From: Eudromia elegans
Taxonomy: Eukaryota; Chordata; Aves; Tinamiformes; Tinamidae
Direction: 5' to 3'
Length of the DNA stretch: 64,000 nucleotides
NCBI GenBank assembly: GCA_003342815.1
Contig: PTEX01000024.1
Span: forward strand, 508,402-572,401
The stretch's first letter is position 1. Each line of letters starts with the position of its first letter. Below the pieces are notes generated by a model. That model was not told the DNA's origin. It did no database searches and was given only the letters and a program-made list of their open reading frames with translations. Below, one piece after another: positions 23,888 to 36,499 of this stretch. A program made the position numbers and the translations under genes.

Positions 23888-26284
23888 GGTCCCTTGGTCT
23901 GAATGGCCATTGAAAGATGACCAAGGTGGAATGCACTTCAGTGCCATTTTACACCTGCAATGAGCCTGAGAGATGCTTGGCAGGAGCCATCTACTCCAAC
24001 AGCTCTCACGATGTTCCTGCTGCCCACAATGAGAAAAGGAACTAAGCTGAATGATATATACTGGAACTCAACTACTTTGATTCTAGGAATACATTTAGAA
24101 AATGAGCATGGAACAATTAGCAAGAAAGGAATGAGTAGTCATCAGTCACTGACTCCATCTGTAGCACATAGACTGTTCTCCAATCGGACATAGTCAATCT
24201 GCAGTCAGCAAACTGCATATTCAATAGAGAAGGATGAACTGGGTTGGCCTGAGCTCTTGTTGGCTTGATAGTCTTGCCTGAGAAACAAAACTATGATAGA
24301 AAATAACAATTCTTTTTGTTTTTATTTGCTGGTTATCCTGACGTCCACTACAGACTTGGTCAAATGTAATACATTTTTAAGGTCACCTTTCTGCACTTCC
24401 TTAGAATCAGTCCAGCCATTACACACCACCTCTGAATTGGGTCCACCACAGGAAACAGAGCTCAAAGAGACTTAAGGAATTGTTCATTCACATCTCCCAT
24501 TTGGTCAAAAATAAAACAAAATACACTTTAAAATCCCCAACACGAGTGAAATAGGCATCTTCTTCCACAGCTTGCTAATTCATATTTCCATACTGCAATA
24601 TCCATCTGCCAGGCAGTATTCTCCAGAAGACAGGGCACTCTTGGTCTAATCTGCTGGCAGAAACTACTTGTTCAAACGCTCCTCCAATTCACCTAATTCA
24701 GTTAGGTAACTAATGAGCTAAATCAGACCAGCAGTTGCAATTGTTTCAAGCAACTCATTTAAAAGGAATTTTAGAGTACATTCATGTGAGCAGCTCTTGT
24801 AGCAAGTGCCTTCTAGAAGGGTGGGGACAAGAAGCTCTGCCCAGGGTGACCTCCTTCCAACAGCACCCACACACAACCCCTATCTATTTATCCAAGGACT
24901 GAGGCAGCTGAATGTTTATCTACACTAGAGATATGTACTATATTAGTCGAGTTTTCAACCAGTTTAGACAAAGTCTTTACTCCTCAAAACAGGCCTACTG
25001 GAAAGATCACTCACCGGTAAGAACAGTTGCAGATAACCCAGTGGTTTACCTCCCTGTTACTCTTCCTTACGAAACCCCTGCTCCTCATAGGAGCTGTACA
25101 CATCACACTCAGGACAGCGTCTTCTGCAGTGGTGAGGGAAAGGCAGCACAGACCTTCAGAGGACGTTAACCTGAACGTCAGTACAAGGAGCAGTTCCTAC
25201 AAGTTTGTGCTGTCACCCTGATGTGAAGGGCTGGAGGCAACTGCTGCAACCACAGAGCGACGGGGCTGCTGAGCAGAGCCCCCCGAGAGGTTCCAGCTCC
25301 TGCAGCCACAGAGGTGGCACCTCCCTATCACCCACACGACCCACAAGGACAAAAATCTGTTCAGCAAAACGCCCACGTGAGCCTTGGAACCTGCCTGGAC
25401 ATACACACGCTATAAAGGAACGCAAACCGAAAGGCAACGAGTCATTACAAACCTGACCAGGAAGAACCTTCTTCCACGTGTTTCATCTGGCAACTGCTTT
25501 ACCTCTGTGCGGTCACCTTTGCCAAGAAGGCCTATTTCTCTCAACCACCTCCAAGCAGTCTCGAAAATGCTCCGCAGAAGCTTCCCACAGGTTCTCATCT
25601 CTCCTCAGCAGGACTTTGGTCAAGGTTGCAGGCAACCTCACAGTGAAATAAATAACAGCAGGATTTTCAGACAGACCATTCCAATAAGTCATTACATGCC
25701 TATTTAACATGTGCAAGGCAAGCATTTCTTTTCTCCCTCTCTTCCCTCATAAAACAATCGCAGTTAAACACGTGGCCCGATTAATCTCATTTTAATATCT
25801 CCACTTTCTCTGGTCTTATTTCCTAGACCCTTGTGACACTGCACCTCATCACACACATCTCATCCATCATTTGAGCTGGAAACATTCATCTCTGCCTCTC
25901 CTTCCAAAGATAATCCACGTTTAATAGGTGTGTTACATAGTGTGCACCAGCAGGCCGAAGGACTCCTTTGGAGGCTTGGGGAGGGCGGTGTAGCTCCACC
26001 AGGTTCAGCTGCACATCCAGACACAGCTTTTAAGATGCACTGGTTCTCCTGCTAGCAGGGAACACTAGGGATGCCTTACAAACAAACTCTGCTCAAGTCT
26101 CGGGAGAAATAAGAGGGCAGTCAGCTCCTCACCCCCTCTCCCCCAGCCGAATAAACACATTATCTTTATACAGTAAAGACCAAGGGACAGTCTTAAAAAT
26201 ATGTTGGCAGCCGTAAATATTTACGAGGCCCAAAGCCTGCTCCTTGAGGAGGCAGCGCACTTAGAGAGGGTTAGGTTTTCGAGG
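23888..26284. other. Unique non-coding stretch, no gene recognised
   Basis: Nothing recognisable. Overlapping frames at 25205-25456 (+) and 25213-25437 (-) mirror each other in GC-richer DNA and are probably spurious. Confidence 0.5.
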
Positions 26285-26435
26285 GGATAAGTGAACGAGC
26301 CCTGGCGCTGCCCGAGGGCCACCGGTGCCCCCGGTAAGCGGCGTGTCCCCGGCCGCCTGGCGCCGCTCCTTGGCCTTGCAGTGGGAGCACTGCCGAGCGC
26401 GCGCGCCACGCGCCAAGGACCCCAAACCCCTCGCC
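26285..26435. other. CpG-dense patch with splice-site-like words
   Basis: About 18 CpG occur in 150 bp, densest at 26325-26412. A donor-like GGTAAG (26333-26338) and an acceptor-like pyrimidine-rich CTCCTTGGCCTTGCAG (26367-26382) occur within it. They are only about 50 bp apart, too close for a normal vertebrate intron, so they are not a credible pair. It could be a short regulatory CpG island or one edge of an unrecognised exon. Confidence 0.4.
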
Positions 26436-26822
26436 TTTCATAAATTAGCACGTTTGGCAGCTTCATCTTTTAAAACACGGCTTAAAGCTTCACAGAGATG
26501 TCCTTCTGGACTCGGACAACATGAGGCCTTTTCCTCTTGATGTTCTGGCTGGCCAGTGCACCCCAACACGACTGGTTTTACTAGGTCACCAGCTGGGCTG
26601 CAGATTCCCACAAGCAGAATGGAAGGAGCCAAATGGTCAAGGAATGAGTCAAGCGGGCAACTTGCCCTGACCTGAGGGGGAAATGTCTCTTTTTCTGTCC
26701 AAAAGGGCTCAGCAAGCTTGGAAAGGAGCTCTTCATAGCGGACAAGGATTCCTGATTCCACTGGAAAAACGGGCTAGAAGTAGACCCTTCCACTGACTTT
26801 ACCCGCTACAAACTTAACTTGT

Positions 26823-26845
26823 ATCTCACTTAACTTAAGTGAGAT
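26823..26845. repeat. Perfect 10-bp inverted repeat, 3-nt loop
   Basis: ATCTCACTTA (26823-26832), loop ACT, TAAGTGAGAT (26836-26845). The preceding bases also contain ACTTAACTT words, so local duplication or inversion may have produced it. Confidence 0.7.
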
Positions 26846-27407
26846 TGTTTCCTAGCTTTTCTAATAAGCATGTCTCAATATCTTGTTGTACCTAAGGGCT
26901 CAAAAACTAGAAGAGAAATAAAGGCAATAAACATTTATTGCTTTATTTAAAATCTCATTATGTTTTAAGGCAAATTTAGAAGGTAAGGATCTAAACGAGG
27001 CAAGTAGGGCGCTTTACCTGCATGAGGTTGAAGGGGAAAACAAGAAACATGACAAACGGACAAATAAGATTCCACAGTCTTTGCTACAGGCACGAAATTT
27101 AGGAACCCCCTTTATCATGAGTCCCTCAAAAGATATCAATGCCCTTGTCTTGCCTTCATTTTCATGAAGTGTTGTAGTACCCTTTCTTTAGGCTTTCCTT
27201 TTTGTATACATACCAAAGCCTTTTGGAATAAGTTTCCTCTGTTGAGCATTTTTGTCAGAAGGAAGTCTGGCACCACCTCAAACACAGAAGTCATGTGAAC
27301 CACGAATAGCAATACTAAAGCTCTGTTTTAAAACAGCACATAACACAACGCGTAACCAAGGCCGTAAGAATTACACAGACACCATCTTACTTCCCAGTTT
27401 CATATTT

Positions 27408-27449
27408 ATTTATAGACTGATTTATAGACTTATAGGGGATTTATAGACT
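27408..27449 (+). repeat. Three copies of an 11-bp AT-rich word
   Basis: ATTTATAGACT occurs exactly at 27408-27418, 27420-27430 and 27439-27449. This is an irregular small tandem repeat. Confidence 0.75.
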
Positions 27450-30400
27450 GATTCTGACTTCCCAGGACTGGATTTACAGCCCCTATGTGCACAGTTTTGC
27501 ACCTCCTTCTCTGCCACCTTCCATTTACATCCTCCTCTCCCTCCAAGGCCATTCTCATCACCTTATCTCAAGAAAAAGATACTCAAAACCTCTTCCCTAG
27601 CAACACTGGCAAGTTGTTGAAGTGAAAAGGCCTTTCCTTAGGGAGCCGTGTTGTCTCTCTGACACCTCTTCACCTTTCCAGCACCCTACCCGGTTGAAAC
27701 TCCACTCTGCTGAAGCTTTCCCACTGATTTCAGCAGGAGTGGCCCATTACTTTGGAACGCCCATTTTCTTTTAGCAAAGGAGGACATTTTTTTCTCCCCC
27801 TTAAAAACAGGGCACATAGAGCATGGCTAAGGGACCCACTGCTGGGGCACCTCGCCTCCACCCTGCCCACGGGGTGCTCTGGACGGCACCCCAGGGTGCA
27901 GCTCCCCTCTTGCTGCAACCGCCGATCCTTGCCCGCGTGTGTTTCAGTTGGGCTCACACTGCGTTCCCCCCCGACAACACCCAGTTCTTCCGAGAACGTG
28001 TTCAGAAACTATTTAATTCAAACCACCACGGGAAGCTTTAGCTTCGAGGGGAGGAAGGGCGATTTAATGGTTTAGACAACCCAAAACATGAGCAGGCAGA
28101 GGATGATGTATCTCCTCGTTGAGACTTGGCACTCAAGTGCTGCGTGTGTCCTACTGATGCTTAGTACCATGAGCAGTATTTAGACCAGGATACTGAAGAG
28201 CTTGGGGATTTAGAGGATTCACACTGTGAAACCAACAAAATTCCGTTAAATTTGTTTGTGCTAGTAAACTCCCTGGATTATAATGAAATAATCCAGGCAA
28301 GAAGCAGAATCCAGATCCTGGGCAAGACATTCTTAGAAAATTATAGGGGAGAACAGATAGTAGGGCCAGAATTACTGCATTCTTACACCAAGGGGTTTGG
28401 TTTTACCGGTAAGTATCACCAAAAAACTCTGCCAATTCCTACAGCTTCTTAGGGGAGAATAAACCTCATATTCACTGACAAATTATACAGGAAAAGAGTT
28501 CAGACTGGGAGGGAAAATGGCAAGGAAGATGCATGGGCAGTCAGAGGCAGCTTAGCCACTTTCCAAGATTAAAACAGATGCTGAAGTTTGTAAGAGAACT
28601 TAGTTCCTCTAAAATAATTTACCGCAAGTGATTATTAAAGTGCATTTAACCATCAGAAATATTATTCCCCTTTACAATCTTTCCAGTAGATTACATAGCA
28701 TTTATAAAAAGCTACCCACTCAGTCCAGGGTGGGGGGAAAGGGGAGGAAGGAGGAGCGAGGACTTATTTAAATCAATTATCTCTAGTGCTGCTACAAATT
28801 AGACTTCCTTTCAAGCAATGCTGTGCAACTTCCCGGCTCTCATCCACACGGCACAACATTCCTCAGCCATTAAAAATACTCTTACTAAGCTGCTTCAGTG
28901 CAATTATTCTGTTTGCAAACACGGAGAAGAAAAAAAAAACCTATTCTATAACCTTGTGGTAGAGCTTTTGCTAGTCAGGCACTGTAACAGCTCTTAAATA
29001 ACTCTGCTAGTCTGGACAATTTCAAGCCTGTTTTCTCCGCTCTTGAAGAACCACCGCGACCTACAGGCCCTTGAGCCCAGGTTTACAGGGGAGCCGCACC
29101 AAAGCCCCAGGGCATAGCTGCAAACCAGCAAGGCTGCTGCATCCCTTCCCACACTTTTCCTAGGAAAACCATGCTAGGAAATATTATTCCCTGTCAAATA
29201 ATGCTTAACTCCCATGAACGAAACGCTGGACATCTGCAGAGACCACATTCCATAAAAGAGGCTGGATGCTCCGGGGAAGCGTTCTGCCATCGACACACTG
29301 CTTCAGAACGCCTTGAACAAGCCAAGGAAGGCACAGAAACCAACACACATCCTGGCGTCACGTGGGGTTCCAACGCATCAACATAGCCTGGGTTCGGGCT
29401 TAACCTGGAGGACGGAAGGAAAAGACATCCCAATTTCACTCGACTTGGGATCGGCAGCATCGTCCCGCTGGTCACGCAGGGCATCCGGGGCGAGCCCCTA
29501 CCCAAGCGGTCCTGACCAGGCCTTGGCCTTCCACGGGTTTCTCCGCTGCTCTTTATGGTCTGCACTGCTGTTACACTGCCCGTTCACCAAGCCAGGGCAC
29601 GCACAGTGCGGAAAAAAACTATTTTATCACCTAGCCAAAAAGCTAATTATCAGAAGATAATACAGTCATGCAGCGAGGACAGAGCCATCGTCTCCCTCGC
29701 TCCATGGGACTGAACATGCTCTAAGAATTTTACATTTCACCGATTCGTTTAAGCAGAGCTTCACAATAAATCACCAGACACAGAGCCCCCGTGCAAGCGC
29801 AGCCCTTCGCTGCAGCCGCTCCCAGCTGAACGTGGAGAAAAACCAAACCCCTTACTGCACTTAAGAGGCACAGAAGGAGTCCAATTTTGACACAGGTGTT
29901 AGGAGCATCTTTCTGTTAATAACTCTGCTGATATCACTAGAGTATTGAAAGAATGAGAGCCTGTTCAGTGTAAGTTTATTGAAGTGCCTGTATATTTCTT
30001 GCAAGTAGTAATTTATTCTTTCATATAGAAATATCTGAGAGCTGTCTCAAAACACATGATATATTAACTCACATTGCAGTCACCCAGAGGTCACACTTAA
30101 TAAAACACAGTTCAGCTCATCTTTAAGAGAATTTTCAAAATATATCACTGCATTGCGTTTCTTAAATGCAGCTTTCATTAACACTGTCAGTTGAACAATT
30201 TTCCACGTTGTTGGGAAAATATGCCCATTTATAAAAGCAGACATAGCAACAGAGATGTGCCCACCCTCCTACATTCACAGTCACTGTTCCCAGAGCAATA
30301 TAGTATATACAATGTATAGAAAAACATACACAAAACTGTCACTTTGCCTATATATTATCTTGTATTTGCATAGCTGTTAACAGTTTTCTTCTGCTTATTG

Positions 30401-31039
30401 AAACAAAAATCGTTCTCTTGAGCTTTACTACTTTACATGCAATATTATATCCTCATAAATAGGGAAACCATTTCAAATTCAGGGGCCATTTGACTTGAAT
30501 ATTTATCTGGAATTTACATTCCTGATTAGGATTTGCACATTGCATTCTGCGTACATTTAAATATATGATTTTTGTACTTTGCATGAAATATAAACAAATG
30601 CCTCAGAATTCTGTCACTCAGTGCTATTTCTCCCCTACAAACACAGGGGGAAACAGAGCTCAGTCTCCTCTCAAAAATGCACACATCTGGCTAGAGGCAA
30701 AAGCACAAGTAAATGAGCAACCACGACATAGGCTGAGCTTCCGAAAATCCTCCCCCGACCGGCTCGAAGTAAAGCTTCCTATTGCAGGAACAACTGATAA
30801 ACACAGAGCAGCCCCCCGCCAAGCAGTGTTCAGAGCTACCGACTCCTGCTCCAAACTCTTCCCTGGTGGAAGTTTTCGATGCTTAGAGCCCCTTTCAACA
30901 GGGCAAATTGCACCTAACAAGAATGATGCATTTCTTGCTGGGGGGGAAGTGGGGTAAAATTATTATTACAAAGAACTGCGTAGCCCTCACTGTGACTTGG
31001 CCTTGGGCCACACAAGGCGATGCCCAGTCTTTGCACTAC
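27450..31039. other. Unique non-coding stretch, no gene recognised
   Basis: No exon or transposon is supported. Moderately GC-rich islets lie at about 27830-27970 and 29040-29600. The overlapping open frames there (29313-29660 + and 29194-29565 -) are mirror frames without domains. 29880-30620 is AT-rich and featureless to me. Confidence 0.5.
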
Positions 31040-31265
31040 AGCGTTTTTGAAGAGGTCTCCAACGTTTCACTTCCACCGTTGCTCCTTGGGGCCGTCCCAT
31101 GCACCGTTCCGTGTCGGAGGCGGAGAAGGCCGAGGCTCCTCCTGTCCCTCTGCACCTCCCGGCCGCTCCTGCCATTACTCGGTGGGTGCTTCCGAGCCCT
31201 CCCACCTCCTCCCGGCGGCTGAACCGTCTGCAGCGGCGGGATGCAGATCCTCTCCGGTGAGGCTG
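31040..31265. other. CpG-rich patch, possible regulatory element
   Basis: About 19 CpG occur in roughly 230 bp, GC-rich relative to both flanks. Four overlapping open frames on both strands cover it, which signals composition rather than coding. A donor-like CCGGTGAGG lies at 31254-31262 on the + strand. No promoter elements are convincing. Confidence 0.4.
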
Positions 31266-32772
31266 GAGCCCTCTGCCCAAACAGCCAGCAGCAGCCACCT
31301 CTTACAGGGCAACATTTCAGTGTCCTAATCACAGCACTCACCTGAGTGACACTTTATCCTTCAGAAACGGGAAAAGTCATGTTCCAAGGCTATTTCATCA
31401 TTAAAAGAGAACCAAGAGGGAAAGGCTGGGCTCTGAGTAGAGCTTTATAGGACTGGGCAATCTCCTTCCACTATTTTTACATGACTCCTGCTGTTTCACA
31501 TGTGCCCTTAGGGATTCACAGCCACCAGACATCCTCCTCCCCAGCTCCCCTTCCTCGACCAGCTGTGAAACGTGTATTGCTCCATGATGTGAGCTCTTAA
31601 ATCTGCCAGCATGACCCGGTTTGCACTGCACCCCATTATGCAACCACAGATTACTCACCAACACGTCAGAGCAGAAAGCACCCTGTCACTTGCTGTGGCC
31701 ACCGCTCAGGTCTGAGTTATTCTACCACTTGTTACTACTGTGCTGTTTATTGAAGTGATTGATTAAAACACCTCCTCTAAAGACACCAAGTGGACTGCAA
31801 CAAGCTGATGAGTGCTATTTTTGAGTTCTACCCATTATAAACTCTCGAAGGTATATCCAGCTCTGGTTATTTATCACAAAAGGCTTCATCTTAAGCAATA
31901 CCTTATCCGCCCATCACGAAGCTGCAGCCTCAACAGTAAGTTATAAATACACTGGAACTCTGTAGTGGCTTCTCTCTGGTACTTCCAGGGGCTCGTGATC
32001 AGGCTGCACATCTCCACTACTCTCCAAGGTAAATGGCTGAAATCATTGCAGGCCCGACGCCCAGCGGTGGGGCTTTCACCAGAGTGTGGGGCTCGTCCGC
32101 GTCCAGGACGGTGTCCATGAACACCGCGTCCCCGCATCCTTGTGGGATAACAGGGGCGCTACCGGCTCTGCAGAGGTTCAGCACTAAAGCCTTACCACTA
32201 TCCTCCTTCTTCCATCAAAGCCTGTTTCTGGGAACGTGCCTGCTTAACTCCATGCTAAGATCCACAAGCGCATGACAAGCACATGCACATGTGGAAATCT
32301 CTGTGAGTCAAACTCGTTAGAGCGGGGCACTGCTCAGCTAGGTTTGGCTTCTTGTAACATGGCAGGAAGAATTCCTTACGACATCAGCAAACTCTCCAAT
32401 TTTCAGCTCTCAGCTTTGGCTCAACTACTTTCAGCAACATCGGACGCTGCTAATGCCTTTAGTGGATGTGTGGCCTTTGCTTTGACAGTGGTCCTGACGT
32501 GGCCTCATCCCTGAGTCCTCTCGCACAGGAACATCGCTGGCTAGAGGAAACAGATCCTCCTAGAGCAGGAGCTGGTTGACTGAAGACAACCAAATTCCAA
32601 CAGGAGCCTGACGCTTGGGACTGAAATTCAGCAAATGAACAGGCACCAGTAGGTTGCACAAAATACTGGTTTGTAACTTAGAGTACCCTGCAAGGAATGG
32701 ACACAAAAACTACAAATATACTGACCATATTTAGCTGGAACCCCAGCTACAGGGTTCATTCCCTAGCAGAGT

Positions 32773-32847
32773 CGTGGATATGGAGCTAGCCCCGTACTTG
32801 GAGGATGGATATGTGGATATGGATATACGTGGATATGGAGCTAGCCC
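32773..32847 (+). repeat. 20-bp direct repeat around GGATAT units
   Basis: CGTGGATATGGAGCTAGCCC occurs exactly at 32773-32792 and again at 32828-32847, a 55-bp period. Between them are further GGATAT words (32806-32827). It is a recent-looking short tandem duplication. Confidence 0.9.
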
Positions 32848-35800
32848 TCATGGGCCTACCTCAACGTGCCCCCAGCCTGCTGTATGAGGGTGTCACTCAA
32901 ACGAGAGACGTCAATGGGAAGAGAGAGGGGCCCACCTGGCTTGCCGACACGGAAAGGAGTCCTCAGCCCTGGACTCCCATGTGCAAAACATCTTCATCCA
33001 AGCTGAGAGTCCAGGCAGTCAACACCAACAGGCATCGCCACCGCTGGAGCCTGCTGGTCTTTTGAAATGATCCCCTCCAGACACAGTCGCCTGCATGAGA
33101 AAAATGCCTCCTTCACTGACGACAAATGGAGCCTTGACAGAGAGCTCAGAGGCACAAATGACCATTTTCGACAACTGAATTTAGGGAAAATTAGTCCCAT
33201 TGGAGCAGGCTTGCATTTGCTTTGACAAAGAACATCCATAGCTTTACGAAAGAAAATTTTAACTAATAAAAACTGGCTTGACAAATTAATTCCAAAAATT
33301 GTTTTGGATTGCTTTATTTAAGAGGAGATCCCCTCAGGAATTTGCGAATACAGACCCAGCCAAACTCATTGTTGCCATAACACCAATAAGCAGGTGGATC
33401 TAAAATGTAAAGGCTGGTCTCAAAGTAGACCTGAGTCATGCTTTGATAAAGCTGCTCTCCTTGGAGCTGCATGTGACTAGTACTTGCAGCGAATATATTA
33501 AGATGGAGACGAGCACAAAAATCTTGCAAATTAGGGAGAACAGAGCTCCAGAAAACGTAGAGAAGTCTGCATACAACAAGGAGTTTTCCCACTCCTGATG
33601 GCACTAAGTGCTGCTTAAAGGGAATAAAAGTGCACTCCTACTCCTAGCAATTTTTCCTTATACTAGCCCATTTAGTGACACCCGGGTTTCCAAATATCAA
33701 CATCTGCTTTTTTCTTCTTTCCCTTCCTCCCGGCTAATGAATTGTGCTAAATTAATAGAAAGCAACTCACTTAGCCTGAAGCCTTTCCCTTCGTTTTAGC
33801 TTTTCAAAGCAAACTGTCATTCCTCCATCAGGACAGAAGGCTGATATAAAGAAAGATGAATAAAAACATGCACAGTAACAGACAGACTTGCAGCAAAGTC
33901 ACTTAACTGTTCCCAGATCCTTAGCAATAAATAACCCATGTACAAGTTGTGGTTTAGATTGTGGCTTGTATAGAAGGGCACTCCTAGAACGCTACTGCAC
34001 ACCCCAGGACATTTTAATGAAACCTGAGTGATCACAGTGATCTTTAAAATGGACTACATATACACGTATATTCATACATGTACCCACAAGAGCTTCCACA
34101 TACACTTAAAGGGCCCTGAATTCTCCTTTTTCTGGATACTGGTGTTGATATTCCTTTGTCTCTCTCCACTGCAATACATGCAGGTCAACAAAATCACTCT
34201 CAGTCAATATACAGGTTGTTCCACAGTGCCTGTTAGTGACAAGAACCTACCTAAACAAGTGAGAAGTACTGAAAGACCTCATCCACTCCCGCTTATTTGG
34301 GAGGGCTGCGGACCAGGCTCTGTAGCCCCGTTTTGATTCTTAACAAGCACCAGCACAGACCAGACTGGGCTCCTGCTGAATCACTGCACCTGCCCGCGAC
34401 CAACCACCAAACCGGGCTGCGAGCACCCAACCTCTCCTAAGATAAAGTCCCAGGGAATATGCAAACCATCGGGTGACGGCAAGTTCAGCAAAAGCTCTTA
34501 TCAGTTGAGCTGCACACAAGGCTTCTCTTTTAAAATAATGAGGGAGCAAACATAACCATAGCAACTCTCACCAGCCTTTGTACTACCAGCCACCCGGTGA
34601 GCGGTAACAGAAGAACGATGAATAAGGTATTTGGCAACCTATAAAATAATTGTACTGGCTTCCTACTTTACGCTGCTGCGTGGTTACAATTGGACTAGCA
34701 AGCTTTACTCTTTCTCCAAAAGCACATGTGTTTCCAATCTTATTTTTCTAGTAGACTTTTTTAGATTCTACAATAAAAAAAATCAAGAGCCAGAATTGGA
34801 TGCTTCAAAGGACTTCATCTGTCTTCTCTGCTTGCTTTTGTACAACATTCCTACAGGGGCAAAACTGAAGCTGAATGTGAGCTTGCCCGAGTAGCCTTCC
34901 ACACACTGCTGCAGCTCTTGCAGTGCGCAGTGATCTGGGGCTGTGCATGGTTATTGGAGCCATCTGGATGCAGCATTTGCATTGGATATTGCTTGCATTA
35001 GAAAATTTGACTTGTATGTTCCAAAAAATAACATATGTAGAACCACTGGAGGAATGATTAGCAGTTTTCTCCTCCTCTCCTGCTTCAGTCACTCCATTCC
35101 CCAGCTGAACAAGCCCTGCTCTTTTACAGCTTCACTCGCTTTTACCCTCCCTTTCTCCACTTGCAATAATAAAATTAAAGAACTAGAGCACTTCTGATAC
35201 TTTTAAACTATGACTCATTGCAAAATCTTCCTGTCTAGTAATTCTGATAGGCAATGCCTTCACTTCCAAGTACTTCCTAAGTGAAAGAGACCCCCAACAT
35301 TTCAGCAGTAGCTTTTTCTTTGTTTGCTCCCATCTGCATCCTGGAAGTCTTGGGGGCTTTCTCAGTATATATTCCATTAGTTAGTCATTATGCACATCAC
35401 AAGAGAAACAAAAGCATACACCTTTGCCACAAACTCTTCCTTCATTCTCTCAATTTTACTGACCCCATTCGCTGTGTTGGTTGACTTTTAAATTTTCTCT
35501 AAATCACTCACCCCCACTACTAAACCACACAGCTAAGTTTGCTTCAGGTAGGACCTCAGACAGGACCCTCCCGGGTGCTCATATTTCTTGCCTGTTTTAT
35601 GTATCATATAGCTCCCACTTGCACTCATTAAAATACAGCCAGAAACCAAGCCAGACACCCTATAAAACACAACGAAAGCCAAAGCACCAGGAATAGTTAA
35701 GGAAAAAAAAAAAATCTTGCATGCATTTGTCAAACTAATTCAATTATGGGCTCAGATAAGTACACCCTCAGTGAGGAACTCTTGATGAGCTCTCCCCATC

Positions 35801-36139
35801 AGCTGACTCCACGTGCAGTGCTAATGGCACTAAGATAGAAACATTCAAACATTTTTTTTTCGAGATTTCCAGAGACATTAACAGATTCTTTTTTTTTTTT
35901 AATCTGCAAATAATTTTCAGGGCAAAGTTGTCACTCTGCTCAGAAGAAACAAGTTCTGAAAGAATTTCCACAATCAGCATCATTTAGGCAGCCCTAGTTA
36001 CTCAGTCGGGGTTTTATTTTTGGGAAAACACATGCAATTTTGTTACCCTCTGACCACCTACAACTGAAGTGCCCCAAGACAGGTTTTATATTAAGAGTTC
36101 ATCGTTATATGAGCTGTTCTTCACAAATAAAATCACATG
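32848..36139. other. Unique non-coding stretch, no gene recognised
   Basis: No exon or known repeat is supported. Open frames of about 100 codons (for example 33314-33604 - and 34028-34336 +) have no family signature. Short T/A runs occur at 35700-35713 and 35851-35900. Confidence 0.55.
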
Positions 36140-36330
36140 CTCGGTGGACTCGGAGCTGTCATTAACCTCCCCCTCCCCTTCTCTCTAACCTCTTGCTGGG
36201 GTCTCGCCCCGCTCCCTTGGGGCTCTCTGCAGGGGATGCCTTTGAAGCGGAGCCCCTCGGGCAAGCAGGGGCTGGGGCAGGACCCCCCTCCCACATCCCT
36301 CCTCCCCTGGTGTCGTCTCCAACCCTGAGC
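36140..36330. other. GC-rich patch with a C-rich (minus-strand G4) motif
   Basis: Within this block, C tracts at 36283-36288, 36290-36292, 36297-36299 and 36304-36307 (loops 1, 4 and 4 nt) give a canonical G-quadruplex motif on the minus strand. Just upstream, the + strand carries two G4 runs within 36268-36277. Four overlapping open frames in both directions (up to 173 codons, 36133-36654 -) are attributed to the base composition. An acceptor-like CTCTCTGCAG|G occurs near 36224-36233, but no exon can be defended. Confidence 0.45.
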
Positions 36331-36499
36331 CGTTTCCTCAGAGACTTTGGGCCGGTCCACGTGCTCCTTTGGCCAGGAATGTCCCTTCGGAAAGGGGCTG
36401 TCTCCTCGCTCACGTTTCTGAGATTCCAGAGCACCCTCGTTCTGCACTGGAAGGAGCCCAAAGCTTTTTTTCTGAGTGTGTGCTAATGCAAAGACACAG

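Noticed and set aside
26333-26382. Donor-like GGTAAG and acceptor-like TTGCAG as an intron
   Set aside because: About 50 bp apart, below the usual minimum for vertebrate introns.
33880-33935. MIR-like words (GCAAAGTCACTTAACTGTT)
   Set aside because: Only a short head-like match with no tail; not enough for a SINE call.
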